Positions 10,743 to 20,389 of a stretch of 64,000 bases of DNA are shown piece by piece. A program made the position numbers and the translations under genes. The stretch's first letter is position 1, and the number at the start of each line of letters is the position of its first letter. The DNA comes from Limnohabitans sp. Rim11. GTDB lineage: Bacteria > Pseudomonadota > Gammaproteobacteria > Burkholderiales > Burkholderiaceae_C. The stretch spans positions 186,001 to 250,000 of the forward strand of contig NZ_CXOM01000003.1 in the NCBI RefSeq assembly GCF_001269365.1, read 5' to 3'. The notes under the pieces were generated by a model. The model was given only the letters and a program-made list of their open reading frames with translations. It made no database searches and was not told the DNA's origin.

Positions 10743-11420
10743 ATGGACGTCAAAACTGGTTTCTTTTATCTCTTCTCGGTGGTGCTCTTGTTTGCATCTT
10801 TCCGAGTCGTGACGGCGCGCAACCCCGTGCATGCTGTCCTGTTCCTCATGTTGGCATTTTCACAAGCATCTGGTTTGTGGTTGCTCTTGCAAGCCGAGTT
10901 CTTGGCCATGACTTTGGTCTTGGTTTACTTGGGCGCTGTGATGGTGCTGTTCTTGTTCGTGGTCATGATGTTAGACATCAACTTAGACACCCTGCGTGCG
11001 GGTTTTTGGAAGCACTTTCCACTGGCGGCCACATTAGGTGCTTTGGTGGCACTCGAAATGGCTGCCGTGTTGATGAGCGGTTTCAGAATTTCTGATGCGC
11101 CCAAAGTCGCGCTTGCTGTGGGCCAAGTGGTCCCTGAAATTTCAAACAGCAAGGCGCTCGGTATTTTGCTTTACACCGAATACCTCATGCCCATTCAAGT
11201 GGCTGCGGCCATTTTGTTGGTGGCCATGATTGCCGCCATTGCCCTGACATTGCGCGAGCGCAAGGACAGCAAAGCCATCAACGCATCAGAGCAGGTTCAT
11301 GTCCGTGCTGCCGACCGCTTGGTAGTGGTCAAGATGGATGCCGTAAAAGTAGGGGAGGCGCCCAAAGCGCCTGAAGCGCCAGCCGAAGCCGAAGCTGTCG
11401 CTCCGAAGGAGACTAAATAA
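10743..11420 (+). CDS. nuoJ: NADH-quinone oxidoreductase subunit J
   Basis: Membrane subunit next to the E channel. About five transmembrane segments occupy residues 1-170, with the conserved [18 protein letters not shown] helix that contains the family's pi-bulge region. The last roughly 45 residues form an Ala/Pro/Glu-rich hydrophilic tail with repeated APxA-type units, longer than in many NuoJ proteins (225 residues in all) and likely disordered. I see no clear ribosome-binding site before ATG 10743. The final A of its TAA is the first base of nuoK ATG. Confidence 0.95.
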   Translation: MDVKTGFFYLFSVVLLFASFRVVTARNPVHAVLFLMLAFSQASGLWLLLQAEFLAMTLVLVYLGAVMVLFLFVVMMLDINLDTLRAGFWKHFPLAATLGALVALEMAAVLMSGFRISDAPKVALAVGQVVPEISNSKALGILLYTEYLMPIQVAAAILLVAMIAAIALTLRERKDSKAINASEQVHVRAADRLVVVKMDAVKVGEAPKAPEAPAEAEAVAPKETK

Positions 11421-11728
11421 TGACTTTAACGCTTGGACACTATTTGTCATTGGGTGCCATGCTGTTTGCATTGGCCGTCATCGGTATTTTCTTAAACCGC
11501 AAGAACCTCATCGTGTTGTTGATGGCCATTGAGTTGATGCTCTTGGCTGTGAACATGAATTTTGTGGCCTTCTCCCACTACTTGGGTGACATGCACGGAC
11601 AAGTCTTCGTGTTTTTCATCCTTACAGTGGCAGCGGCCGAGTCCGCCATTGGTTTGGCCATCTTGGTGCTTTTGTTCCGCAACTTGAACAGCATCAACGT
11701 GGACGAACTCGATTCGCTCAAGGGTTAA
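11420..11728 (+). CDS. nuoK: NADH-quinone oxidoreductase subunit K
   Basis: Small three-helix membrane subunit (102 residues) with a buried Glu in each of the second and third helices used in proton translocation: the [12 protein letters not shown] segment and the [16 protein letters not shown] segment. Start overlaps the nuoJ stop by one base. nuoL follows after 14 bases with AAGAGG (11727-11732) as its ribosome-binding site. Confidence 0.96.
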   Translation: MTLTLGHYLSLGAMLFALAVIGIFLNRKNLIVLLMAIELMLLAVNMNFVAFSHYLGDMHGQVFVFFILTVAAAESAIGLAILVLLFRNLNSINVDELDSLKG

Positions 11729-11742
11729 GAGGTTAAAAAATC

Positions 11743-13770
11743 ATGAGCCAAACCCTCTACGCTTCTACGCTGCTGGCAGTGCCACTGGCCCCCTTGGTGG
11801 GGGCTGCACTGGCCGGTATCTTTGGTACCAAGTTCGGTGGCAACTGGATCGGTCGCCGCCTGACACACACGCTCACTATTTTGGGTGTGCTGATTGCTTT
11901 CATATTGTCAGCCTCTACGCTCAAGAGCGTGGTGGTCGATGGCGCCCGCTTTAACGAAACCCTCTACACCTGGATGGTGGTGGGTGGTCTCAAAATGGAA
12001 GTGGGCTTCTTGGTCGATGGCCTGACCGCCATGATGATGTGCGTCGTCACCTTTGTGTCGCTCATGGTGCACTTGTACACCATCGGTTATATGGACGAAG
12101 ACGAAGGCTACAACCGTTTCTTTGCCTACATCTCTTTGTTCACCTTCTCCATGTTGATGCTGGTTATGAGCAACAACATGCTCCAACTGTTCTTCGGTTG
12201 GGAGGCGGTGGGCTTGGTGTCTTACTTGCTCATTGGTTTCTGGTACAACAAACCCACAGCCATTTTTGCCAACATGAAAGCCTTCTTGGTCAACCGTGTG
12301 GGTGACTTTGGTTTCATCTTAGGCATTGGCCTGATTGCCGCTTTTGCAGGCACCCTGAATTACACAGAAGCATTTGCCAAAGCCGCCGACCTTAGCGCAC
12401 TGACATTGCCTGGTACCTCTTGGATGTTGGTCACGGTCATTTGTATTTGTTTGTTCATTGGCGCCATGGGCAAATCAGCCCAGTTCCCCCTGCACGTCTG
12501 GTTGCCAGACTCCATGGAAGGCCCAACACCGATCTCTGCCTTGATTCACGCAGCGACCATGGTGACTGCTGGCATTTTCATGGTGGCCCGCATGTCGCCC
12601 TTGTTCGAGTTGTCTGATACCGCTCTGAACTTCATCATGATCATCGGTTCTATTACCGCCTTGTTCATGGGTTTCTTGGGCATCATTCAAAACGACATCA
12701 AGCGCGTGGTGGCCTATTCCACGCTGTCTCAGTTGGGTTACATGACTGTGGCTTTGGGTGCTTCTGCTTATTCTGTGGCGGTGTTCCACCTCATGACGCA
12801 CGCATTCTTCAAGGCCTTGTTGTTCTTGGGCGCGGGTTCGGTCATTATGGGCATGCACCACAACCAAGACATCCGCTACATGGGCGGCGTGCGCAAGTAC
12901 ATGCCCATCACTTGGATCACATCCTTGCTCGGTTCATTGGCTCTGATTGGCACGCCTTTCTTCTCAGGCTTCTACTCCAAAGACAGCATCATTGAAGCTG
13001 TCCACGAGAGCCACTTGGCGGCCGCTGGCTTTGCCAACTTTGCGGTGCTGGCAGGTGTGTTCGTTACTGCCTTCTACTCATTCCGCATGTACTTCTTGGT
13101 GTTCCATGGCAAAGAGCGCTATGACCAGAACCCTGATGCACACCATGGACATGACGACCATCACGACGACCACGGTCACGACAGCCATGCACCGCATGAG
13201 TCGCCCTGGGTGGTTACAGTGCCCCTCATTTTGTTGGCCATCCCCTCAGTGGTGATTGGTTACATGACCATCGACCCCATGTTGTTTGGCGAGTTCTTCA
13301 AAGACGCCATCTTTGTCGATGCCGACAAACATCACGCCATGAAAGATTTGGCTGAGGCCTTCCACGGTCCTGTGGCCATGGCCTTGCATGCTGTTTCGAC
13401 AGCGCCGTTCTGGCTGGCTTTGGCCGGTGTGGTGGTTTCTTGGTACATGTACCTCATTAATCCAGCCGTGCCTGCTGCCATTGGCCGTGCGCTGTGCCCC
13501 TTGGTGGTCATCTTGGAAAACAAGTACTACATGGATTGGATCAACGAAAACATCTTGGCCCGCGGTGCGCGCGCCTTGGGTACAGGCCTCTGGAAAGTTG
13601 GCGATCGCACCTTGATCGACGGCTTGTTTGTGAATGGCTCTTGGAAGCTCGTGGGGATGGTTTCAAACTGGACTCGCAAGTTGCAAACGGGCTTTTTGTA
13701 CCACTACGCCTTGGTGATGATCTTGGGTATCTTTTTGCTCATGACGTATTTCGTCTGGCTCAACAAATAA
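11743..13770 (+). CDS. nuoL: NADH-quinone oxidoreductase subunit L
   Basis: Distal antiporter-like proton pump of complex I. 675 residues, many transmembrane helices, and a C-terminal lateral helix linking the pumps. Key segments: NMLQLFFGWEAVGLVSYLLIGFW (read in parts) with the conserved pump Glu, KSAQFPLHVWLPDSMEGPTPISALIHAA with the central Lys, and TLSQLGYM. Residues 467-486 form a His/Asp-rich cytosol- or periplasm-facing loop with nine His. Ribosome-binding AAGAGG at 11727-11732. Confidence 0.97.
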   Translation: MSQTLYASTLLAVPLAPLVGAALAGIFGTKFGGNWIGRRLTHTLTILGVLIAFILSASTLKSVVVDGARFNETLYTWMVVGGLKMEVGFLVDGLTAMMMCVVTFVSLMVHLYTIGYMDEDEGYNRFFAYISLFTFSMLMLVMSNNMLQLFFGWEAVGLVSYLLIGFWYNKPTAIFANMKAFLVNRVGDFGFILGIGLIAAFAGTLNYTEAFAKAADLSALTLPGTSWMLVTVICICLFIGAMGKSAQFPLHVWLPDSMEGPTPISALIHAATMVTAGIFMVARMSPLFELSDTALNFIMIIGSITALFMGFLGIIQNDIKRVVAYSTLSQLGYMTVALGASAYSVAVFHLMTHAFFKALLFLGAGSVIMGMHHNQDIRYMGGVRKYMPITWITSLLGSLALIGTPFFSGFYSKDSIIEAVHESHLAAAGFANFAVLAGVFVTAFYSFRMYFLVFHGKERYDQNPDAHHGHDDHHDDHGHDSHAPHESPWVVTVPLILLAIPSVVIGYMTIDPMLFGEFFKDAIFVDADKHHAMKDLAEAFHGPVAMALHAVSTAPFWLALAGVVVSWYMYLINPAVPAAIGRALCPLVVILENKYYMDWINENILARGARALGTGLWKVGDRTLIDGLFVNGSWKLVGMVSNWTRKLQTGFLYHYALVMILGIFLLMTYFVWLNK

Positions 13771-13782
13771 GGAAGTAACAAA

Positions 13783-15258
13783 ATGGGATTGTTGAGCCTT
13801 GCCATTTGGACGCCTATCGCGTTCGGCATTGTTTTATTAGCTTTGGGCCGCGACGAGCAAGCTGGCACTGTGCGCTGGGTTGCACTTGTTGGTTCTATCG
13901 TCAGCTTCTTGGTCACGCTGCCTTTGTACAGCGGTTTTAAGTTAGACACAGCTGCCATGCAGTTTGTCGAAAAAGCCTCTTGGATTGAGCGCTTTAACGT
14001 CAACTACCACCTGGGTGTCGATGGCATCTCCATGTGGTTTGTCATTCTGACAGCATTCATCAACGTGATTGTGGTCATTGCGGGTTGGGAAGTCATCACG
14101 CGCAAAGTCAACCAGTACATGGCCGCTTTCTTAATCCTCTCCGGATTGATGATTGGTGTGTTCTCTGCGTTGGACGGATTGCTGTTCTACGTGTTCTTTG
14201 AAGCGACGCTTATTCCAATGTACTTGATCATTGGTATTTGGGGCGGTCCTAACAAGATCTATGCGGCTTTCAAGTTCTTCTTGTACACCTTGTTGGGTTC
14301 ACTGCTGACATTGATTGCCTTGATCTACTTGTACATCCAGTCGGGTGGCAGCTTTGACATTGCGGCATGGCACAAATTGCCTTTGTCTGCTACGGCACAA
14401 AACTACTTGTTCTTTGCCTTCTTTGCAGCCTTCGCGGTCAAGGTGCCAATGTGGCCAGTCCACACTTGGTTGCCCGATGTACACGTTGAAGCGCCTACCG
14501 GTGGCTCGGCTGTGCTGGCCGCCATCATGTTGAAACTGGGTGCCTATGGCTTCCTGCGTTTCTCTATGCCAATTGCCCCTGATGCAGCGCGAGAGTGGGC
14601 TACCTTCATGATCGTCTTGTCTTTGGTGGCGGTGGTCTATGTGGGCTTGGTGGCCATGGTTCAGCAAGACATGAAGAAGCTGGTGGCTTACTCATCAGTG
14701 GCACACATGGGCTTTGTCACCTTGGGCTTCTTCATCTTCAATCCGCTGGGTGTTTCTGGCGGTTTGGTGCAAATGATTGCGCATGGCTTTGTGTCCGCTG
14801 CCATGTTCTTGTCCATTGGTGTGTTGTACGACCGCGTGCACTCCCGGGAAATTTCAAGTTATGGCGGGGTGGTTAACACCATGCCAAAGTTTGCAGCCTT
14901 CGCTTTGTTCTTTGCCATGGCCAATTGCGGCCTGCCAGGTACAGCTGGTTTTGTCGGCGAGTGGATGGTCATCTTGGGTGCTGTGAAGTTTGACTTTGTG
15001 GTGGGTCTGTTGGCAGCTTCTGCCTTGATCTTTGGTGCTGCTTACACCTTGTGGATGTTCAAGCGCGTGTACTTGGGTCCCGTCACCAACGATGACGTCA
15101 AGGAACTCACCGACATCAATGCCCGTGAATTTGTGGTCATGGCTTTGTTGGCCATCGCAGTTTTGTACATGGGCTTGTACCCCAAACCTTTCACCGATGT
15201 GATGGAAGTCTCAGTGGCCAATTTGTTGCAGCACGTGGCTGCTTCTAAATTGCCTTGA
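13783..15258 (+). CDS. nuoM: NADH-quinone oxidoreductase subunit M
   Basis: Second antiporter-like pump. 491 residues with about 14 transmembrane helices. Signature parts: LFYVFFEATLIPMYLIIGIWG with the pump Glu, KVPMWPVHTWLPDVHVEAPTGGS, and the SSVAHMGFV helix. AAGGAAG at 13769-13775 overlaps the nuoL stop and precedes ATG 13783. nuoN begins 43 bases after the stop. Confidence 0.97.
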   Translation: MGLLSLAIWTPIAFGIVLLALGRDEQAGTVRWVALVGSIVSFLVTLPLYSGFKLDTAAMQFVEKASWIERFNVNYHLGVDGISMWFVILTAFINVIVVIAGWEVITRKVNQYMAAFLILSGLMIGVFSALDGLLFYVFFEATLIPMYLIIGIWGGPNKIYAAFKFFLYTLLGSLLTLIALIYLYIQSGGSFDIAAWHKLPLSATAQNYLFFAFFAAFAVKVPMWPVHTWLPDVHVEAPTGGSAVLAAIMLKLGAYGFLRFSMPIAPDAAREWATFMIVLSLVAVVYVGLVAMVQQDMKKLVAYSSVAHMGFVTLGFFIFNPLGVSGGLVQMIAHGFVSAAMFLSIGVLYDRVHSREISSYGGVVNTMPKFAAFALFFAMANCGLPGTAGFVGEWMVILGAVKFDFVVGLLAASALIFGAAYTLWMFKRVYLGPVTNDDVKELTDINAREFVVMALLAIAVLYMGLYPKPFTDVMEVSVANLLQHVAASKLP

Positions 15259-15301
15259 TCCCCATTGCTCCGCTGAAACTTAAAGAATAGAGAGAATTGA
15301 C

Positions 15302-16789
15302 ATGATTGACTCAACCAGCTGGATGACGGTGTATCCGGAAATCGTGTTGTTGGTCATGGCCTGCGTGATTGCGCTGGTCGACCTGCTGGTCACAAGCCCT
15401 AAACGAACTGTGACCTATGTACTGACTTTGGTGTCGCTGGGTGGCGTGGCATTGCTGCATGCTTTTTATGCGGACGCTGGACACACTTTGTATGGCTTTG
15501 GCCGATTGGTCGTGTCAGACCCAATGGGACATTGGCTCAAGTGTTTTGCCACCATTGCCGTGATGGTGACCTTGGTCTATGCACGTCCCTACGCAGCCGA
15601 TCGTGACATGTTGCGCGGTGGTGAAATTTTCAGCTTGTCCGTGTTTGCTTTGCTCGGTATGAGCGTCATGATCTCAGGTCAAAACTTCTTGATCTTGTAT
15701 TTGGGCCTCGAGTTGCTCACGCTGTCTAGCTACGCGTTGGTGGCTTTGCGCCGCGACAACACCCAAGCCACGGAAGCGGCCATGAAATATTTTGTGCTGG
15801 GTGCCATGGCCTCTGGCTTCTTGTTGTACGGCATGTCCATGTTGTACGGCGCCACAGGTTCATTGGACTTGGCCACGGTATTCAAAGTGATTGCCAGCGG
15901 TCAAGTGAAGCACCAAGTCTTGGTCTTTGGTTTGGTCTTTGTGGTGTCTGGTTTGGCTTTCAAACTGGGTGTGGTGCCATTCCATATGTGGGTCCCTGAC
16001 GTTTACCAAGGCGCCCCCACAGCGGCCACCCTCATGATTGCAGGCGCCCCCAAATTGGCAGCCTTTGCCATTGTCATTCGCATGTTGGTGGAAGGCTTGC
16101 TGCCGTTGGCCATCGACTGGCAACAAATGTTGGCGCTGCTGGCCATTGCTTCTTTGCTGGTCGGTAACTTGGCAGCCATTGCCCAAACCAACCTCAAGCG
16201 CATGTTGGCTTACTCCACCATTGCGCAAATGGGTTTCGTCCTCATTGGCTTGATGTCCGGTGTGGTCAGTGGCAATGCGGCCATGGGCGCCAATGCCTAC
16301 AGCTCTGCCATGTTCTACGTCGTGGGTTATGTCCTGACCACTTTGGCCACCTTCGGCATCATTCTTCTGTTGGCCCGTCAAGGCTTTGAAAGCGAAGAGA
16401 TTACCGACTTGGCTGGTTTGAACAATCGCAGCCCTTTGTATGCTGGCGTGATGGCCATCAGCATGTTCTCTTTGGCAGGCATCCCGCCTATGGTGGGTTT
16501 CTATGCCAAGCTGTCGGTGTTGCAAGCTTTGGTGGCTTCAGGTCATACGGCTGACATTGCATTGGCTGTTTTTGCTGTGGCCATGTCTTTGGTTGGCGCG
16601 TTCTATTACTTGCGTGTTGTCAAGGTCATGTACTTTGATGAGGCTGTAACAGCCACCACGGTGTCTGCCGATACCGATGTTCGCGTGGTGTTGTCCCTGA
16701 ATGGTTTGTTGGTCCTTGTTTTGGGCATTGTGCCCGGTGCGTTGATGTCATTGTGCGCTCGCTCAGTGACCCAGATGCTGGCCAACTGA
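15302..16789 (+). CDS. nuoN: NADH-quinone oxidoreductase subunit N
   Basis: Third antiporter-like pump and last nuo gene. 495 residues. Recognised by [17 protein letters not shown] with the pump Glu, [21 protein letters not shown] with the broken-helix Lys, and [16 protein letters not shown] lies just upstream of ATG 15302. The next start codon (Nudix gene) is only two bases after its stop, so the operon probably continues. Confidence 0.97.
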   Translation: MIDSTSWMTVYPEIVLLVMACVIALVDLLVTSPKRTVTYVLTLVSLGGVALLHAFYADAGHTLYGFGRLVVSDPMGHWLKCFATIAVMVTLVYARPYAADRDMLRGGEIFSLSVFALLGMSVMISGQNFLILYLGLELLTLSSYALVALRRDNTQATEAAMKYFVLGAMASGFLLYGMSMLYGATGSLDLATVFKVIASGQVKHQVLVFGLVFVVSGLAFKLGVVPFHMWVPDVYQGAPTAATLMIAGAPKLAAFAIVIRMLVEGLLPLAIDWQQMLALLAIASLLVGNLAAIAQTNLKRMLAYSTIAQMGFVLIGLMSGVVSGNAAMGANAYSSAMFYVVGYVLTTLATFGIILLLARQGFESEEITDLAGLNNRSPLYAGVMAISMFSLAGIPPMVGFYAKLSVLQALVASGHTADIALAVFAVAMSLVGAFYYLRVVKVMYFDEAVTATTVSADTDVRVVLSLNGLLVLVLGIVPGALMSLCARSVTQMLAN

Positions 16790-16791
16790 AC

Positions 16792-17388
16792 ATGAACAAT
16801 CAGGTGGATGCACATCTGATTGAAACCAAGCTAAAGAGCCAAGAGCTCTTTAGCGGGCATTTTCTTCACGCGTTTCGTGACACGGTTGCCTTGCCCGATG
16901 GCTCGGAGGCAACGCGTGAATACTTTGTTCACCCCGGTGCGGTCATGATCATTGCCATGCTGGAAGAGCCTGGCCAACCGCTGCGCTTGGTGATGGAAAG
17001 ACAATACCGTTACCCCGTGCAACAGGTCATGATTGAATTTCCTGCGGGCAAGTTAGATCCCAATGAATTGACCCTTCAGTGTGCTCAGCGTGAACTGTTT
17101 GAAGAAACGGGATACCGTGCAAAGCAATGGGCCAAAGCTGGCGTGATGCACCCTGTCATTGCTTACTCCACAGAGTTCATTGAAGTCTGGTTTGCCAAAG
17201 ACTTGAGTTTGAGCGAACGTCAGTTAGACGAGGGTGAGTTTTTGGAAGTGTTTTTACAAACACCTGAAGGTCTGCAACAAGATTGTCTCAATGGCAAAGT
17301 AACAGATGCCAAAACATTAACTGGCATGTTCTGGTTACAAAACGTCTTGCAAGGCAAACACGCGCTGGAATGGGTCAGTGCTTCATGA
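16792..17388 (+). CDS. Nudix hydrolase, ADP-ribose pyrophosphatase-like
   Basis: Probably hydrolyses ADP-ribose or a related nucleoside diphosphate. The Nudix box is complete: Gly86, Glu92, then RELFEETGY from Arg100, fitting G-x5-E-x7-REUxEExGU. IEFPAGKLD just before the box is typical of the ADP-ribose pyrophosphatase (NudF-like) branch. 198 residues from ATG 16792; the reading frame is open upstream inside nuoN but that part is nuoN shadow. Two bases after nuoN, and its stop overlaps the DUF1178 start. Substrate is inference from subfamily resemblance. Confidence 0.9.
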   Translation: MNNQVDAHLIETKLKSQELFSGHFLHAFRDTVALPDGSEATREYFVHPGAVMIIAMLEEPGQPLRLVMERQYRYPVQQVMIEFPAGKLDPNELTLQCAQRELFEETGYRAKQWAKAGVMHPVIAYSTEFIEVWFAKDLSLSERQLDEGEFLEVFLQTPEGLQQDCLNGKVTDAKTLTGMFWLQNVLQGKHALEWVSAS

Positions 17389-17924
17389 AAGTATTGAACC
17401 TTCAATGTGGCGGTATGCACACCTTCGAGGGCTGGTTTGGCTCTGAGGAAGATTACCAATCGCAGCGCGAAAGAGGCTTGGTTGCCTGTCCCATGTGTGC
17501 CGATACCGAAGTGCGCAAATTGCCATCGGCCCCTCGTTTGAATTTAGGCGCCGCAGAGCCTCGTCAGTCCAAACCAGTGCCTCAAGAATCGTCTTCTGTA
17601 ACCACGGGTGCTGTGACACCTTCGACCAATTTAGCCGCTAAGCCCGCAGCAGAAACCGTTGCCTCCAGCTTGGCTCAAGTTCATCCTGAAGCGGCAGAGA
17701 TGGTACAAGAAGCTTGGATGAAGATGGTCAAGCACGTCATTGCCAATACGGAAGATGTCGGACAAAACTTTGCAGATGAAGCACGCAAGATTCATTACGG
17801 TGAATCTGAAGAGCGCAACATCCGGGGGCAAGCCTCGGTGGAAGAAACAAAAGACTTGATAGAGGAGGGCATTGACGTGTTGCCCTTGCCCATGCCTGAT
17901 GCGCTCAAGGGTGGACTGCAGTAG
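17385..17924 (+). CDS. DUF1178 family protein
   Basis: Uncharacterised, about 180 residues. The conserved N-terminus MKVLNLQCGGMHTFEGWF has Cys8 and His12, followed by CPMC (Cys35, Cys38). Together these could form a zinc site like a short zinc ribbon, which is inference. A low-complexity middle (about 50-95) precedes a conserved helical C-terminal half with EAWMKMVKHVIANTEDVG and EARKIHYGE. ATG 17385 overlaps the Nudix stop (ATGA), so it is coupled to that gene at the end of the nuo transcript. Function unknown. Confidence 0.88.
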   Translation: MKVLNLQCGGMHTFEGWFGSEEDYQSQRERGLVACPMCADTEVRKLPSAPRLNLGAAEPRQSKPVPQESSSVTTGAVTPSTNLAAKPAAETVASSLAQVHPEAAEMVQEAWMKMVKHVIANTEDVGQNFADEARKIHYGESEERNIRGQASVEETKDLIEEGIDVLPLPMPDALKGGLQ

Positions 17925-17991
17925 TTGCTTAACTTAGCAATTCATTCAGTGCTTCATTTGGCGTTGAATTAGCGCTCCTTGAATCTAATCA

Positions 17992-19179
17992 TCAAGCGCC
18001 ATACCAATCTTTAACTGCCGCCACATAACGCTGCACCCCTTCCGCCACACTGGCGGCTTCCAGAGCCCCATACGACAGGCGCTGGTAATTGGCTTCATGG
18101 GTTTGCGTCAGTCCAAAAGCAAAGCCAGGAATGGACGCTACTTTGAACTTTTCTGTCATGGCCCGATTGAAGGCGATGGGCTCGATGCCTGGCGCCAAAC
18201 CTGGCAGTTTCATTAGCACATAAAACGCACCTTGCGTTTTGGGAAACTGTACCAAGTCGCCCAAACCTTCTAGGGCTTGGTAAACCGTTTGACGTACTTG
18301 ACTCAGTGCTTGTACCTTGGGTTCAACCCATGGTCTGCCTTTTTTGAGCGCCTGCAATGCCAACAATTGGGAGGGCATGGGCGCACAGATCAGATTGGTG
18401 TCTTGCACCTTGTTCATGGCATCAAACAATTTGGCTGGAAACACCACATAGCCCACACGCCAACTGGCCATGCCATAGTTTTTGGACATGGAATAAAAAG
18501 ACAAGGTGTGCTTCATGGCACCTGGAATGCTGGCGGGTGAGAAATGCTTGACGCCCTCATAGGTGAAATATTCATAAGCCTCGTCACTGAAGTGGTAGAG
18601 GCCATGCTGAGCGCACAAAGCGTTGATGGCGCGCAGAGAAGCTTCTGAGTAAACAGCCCCAGTGGGGTTGTTGGGCGACACCGTGATGATGGCCCGCGTG
18701 CGGGGTGTGATGGCTGCGGCCATGGCTTCAACGTTCAGGCTCCAGTCTTCGTTGGCAGGAACCGGCACGGGCACACAGCCACACATGCGGATGGCCATCT
18801 CTTGATTGAAATAAAACGGCATGGGCAAGATGAATTCGTCACCGGGGTCGGCTACTGCCAACACCGAATTCAAAAAGGCCATGTTGCTGCCAGCTGTGAC
18901 CATCAACATGGCGTCTGTGCCCAGTTGCACTTGGTTTTCTTGTGCCAGTTTGGTTTGAATGGCTTCAACCAATCCTGGGTGGCCACTGACGCCTAAGTAT
19001 TTGTGCAAACTGCCATCGCCCATCATGCCAGGCAGGGCTGCAATGGCTTCAGCGGGTGGGCCGTAATTGACCACGCCTTGTCCTAAGGAAATGGTGCCAG
19101 GATTGTTTCTGACCAGGGCCGCGATGGTGGGGATGATGGGGGTGTCGACCCCGTCCATGCGTAGGGAATTGATTTGCAT
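17992..19179 (-). CDS. PLP-dependent aminotransferase, class I/II
   Basis: Fold-type I aminotransferase of 395 residues, cytosolic. Signatures: SPNNPTGAVYSE around Asn170, the Asp199-Glu-Ala-Tyr-Glu pair to PLP (SDEAYEYF), the Schiff-base Lys233 in YSMSKNYGMASWRVGY, and Arg241 for phosphate binding. Substrate cannot be read from sequence; aspartate/alanine-type or aromatic enzymes share these motifs. Convergent with DUF1178 and divergent from the dehydrogenase at 19343. No clear ribosome-binding site precedes ATG 19179; a CAATAT at 19189-19194 (minus) nine bases ahead could be a -10. Confidence 0.9.
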   Translation of the reverse strand: MQINSLRMDGVDTPIIPTIAALVRNNPGTISLGQGVVNYGPPAEAIAALPGMMGDGSLHKYLGVSGHPGLVEAIQTKLAQENQVQLGTDAMLMVTAGSNMAFLNSVLAVADPGDEFILPMPFYFNQEMAIRMCGCVPVPVPANEDWSLNVEAMAAAITPRTRAIITVSPNNPTGAVYSEASLRAINALCAQHGLYHFSDEAYEYFTYEGVKHFSPASIPGAMKHTLSFYSMSKNYGMASWRVGYVVFPAKLFDAMNKVQDTNLICAPMPSQLLALQALKKGRPWVEPKVQALSQVRQTVYQALEGLGDLVQFPKTQGAFYVLMKLPGLAPGIEPIAFNRAMTEKFKVASIPGFAFGLTQTHEANYQRLSYGALEAASVAEGVQRYVAAVKDWYGA

Positions 19180-19342
19180 TTTGAAACGATATTGCGTTAA
19201 GCCAAGACTGTGCGTGATCAGTCGCGTTACATCAGATTATGGCTTGCCAAGAGCAGTCTTGCTGAGGCAGCGGGAAACGTTAATATGCGGCCTAGGGACA
19301 TGCATTGAAATGCTAATCGTTTGAATTGAATGGGAGACTGGT

Positions 19343-20389
19343 TTGAAATACAAAGTTGAAGAATTGAAATTGTTTGCAAGGTCGTTGCTTGAAGCCATTG
19401 GTTTGGATTCTGACAAATCAAAAGCGGTCGGCGACATCTTGGTAGAAGGTGATTTGTTGGGGCACACCACCCACGGATTGGGTTTGTTGGGTCCGTACTT
19501 GGCCGAATTGGAATCGGGAAAAATGAACAAAGAGGGCTTGCCCGAAGTGGTGTCAGACTTTCCTGCTGCCATGACCTGGGATGGCAGGCGTCTGCCGGGT
19601 CCTTGGCTTGTCTTGCGTGCCATGGACATTGCAATCGAAAGAGCTAAAAAGCAAGGCACCGGCACGGTAGTGATCAAGCGGAGTCACCACATTGCCTGCT
19701 TGGCCGCTTACCACCAGCGGGCCACAGACCAAGGCATGCTCTTGTCTTTGCATTGCTCAGACCCCAACAGCAGCAGCGTGGCGCCGTTTGGCGGGCTGGA
19801 TCCAGTCTTCACGCCCAACCCCGTTTCATTTGGCATTCCAAGTTCCAAGCAGCCCATCCTGGTGGACGTTTCAACATCTGCCACCACCAACGGCATGACC
19901 AACCGATTGTTCAATGAGAAAAAAATGTTGCCGGCTGCATGGGTCATGGATGGGCATGGCAAAGCCAGTGTTGATCCTGGCGTATTGTTTGCCGAACCCA
20001 AAGGCACCATCTTGCCATTGGGTGGCATGGACTCAGGTCACAAGGGCTACGGCTTGAGTTTGATGGTGGAAGCCATGACGGGCGGCTTGGCAGGCCATGG
20101 CCGCGCAGATCCTGCAGAGGGTTGGGGTGCCACGGTCTTTTTGCAAATCATCGACCCACAAGCTTTTGCAGGCTTGGAAGCATTTGAGCGGCAACTTGAT
20201 CACGTGATTGAACGCTGCCAAAACTCAAAGCCTGCAAAGCAGGAAGAGAAGGTTCGCTTGCCTGGTGAGCGGGGTCTTCAGCACCAAGCCACAAGTGAGT
20301 TGCAGGGCTTGCAACTCTACCCCAGCATCATGCCAAGCTTGACCCCTTGGGCTGAGAAACTTCGGGTAGAAGTTCCTCAAGCAGTTTGA
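19343..20389 (+). CDS. Malate/L-lactate (LDH2) family dehydrogenase
   Basis: NAD(P)-dependent oxidoreductase of the family that includes malate, ureidoglycolate and sulfolactate dehydrogenases. 348 residues. Seen: GHTTHGLGLLGPYL with the conserved THG (His44), RSHHIACLAAYH holding the putative catalytic His116, NPVSFGIPS, and a GGMDSGHKGYGLSLMVE segment near 225-245. The start is TTG 19343 with GGGAG at 19332-19336 as ribosome-binding site; no in-frame ATG fits. Its last 13 bases overlap the convergent tctA. Neighbouring carboxylate uptake genes suggest a hydroxyacid substrate, which is inference. Confidence 0.88.
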   Translation: MKYKVEELKLFARSLLEAIGLDSDKSKAVGDILVEGDLLGHTTHGLGLLGPYLAELESGKMNKEGLPEVVSDFPAAMTWDGRRLPGPWLVLRAMDIAIERAKKQGTGTVVIKRSHHIACLAAYHQRATDQGMLLSLHCSDPNSSSVAPFGGLDPVFTPNPVSFGIPSSKQPILVDVSTSATTNGMTNRLFNEKKMLPAAWVMDGHGKASVDPGVLFAEPKGTILPLGGMDSGHKGYGLSLMVEAMTGGLAGHGRADPAEGWGATVFLQIIDPQAFAGLEAFERQLDHVIERCQNSKPAKQEEKVRLPGERGLQHQATSELQGLQLYPSIMPSLTPWAEKLRVEVPQAV

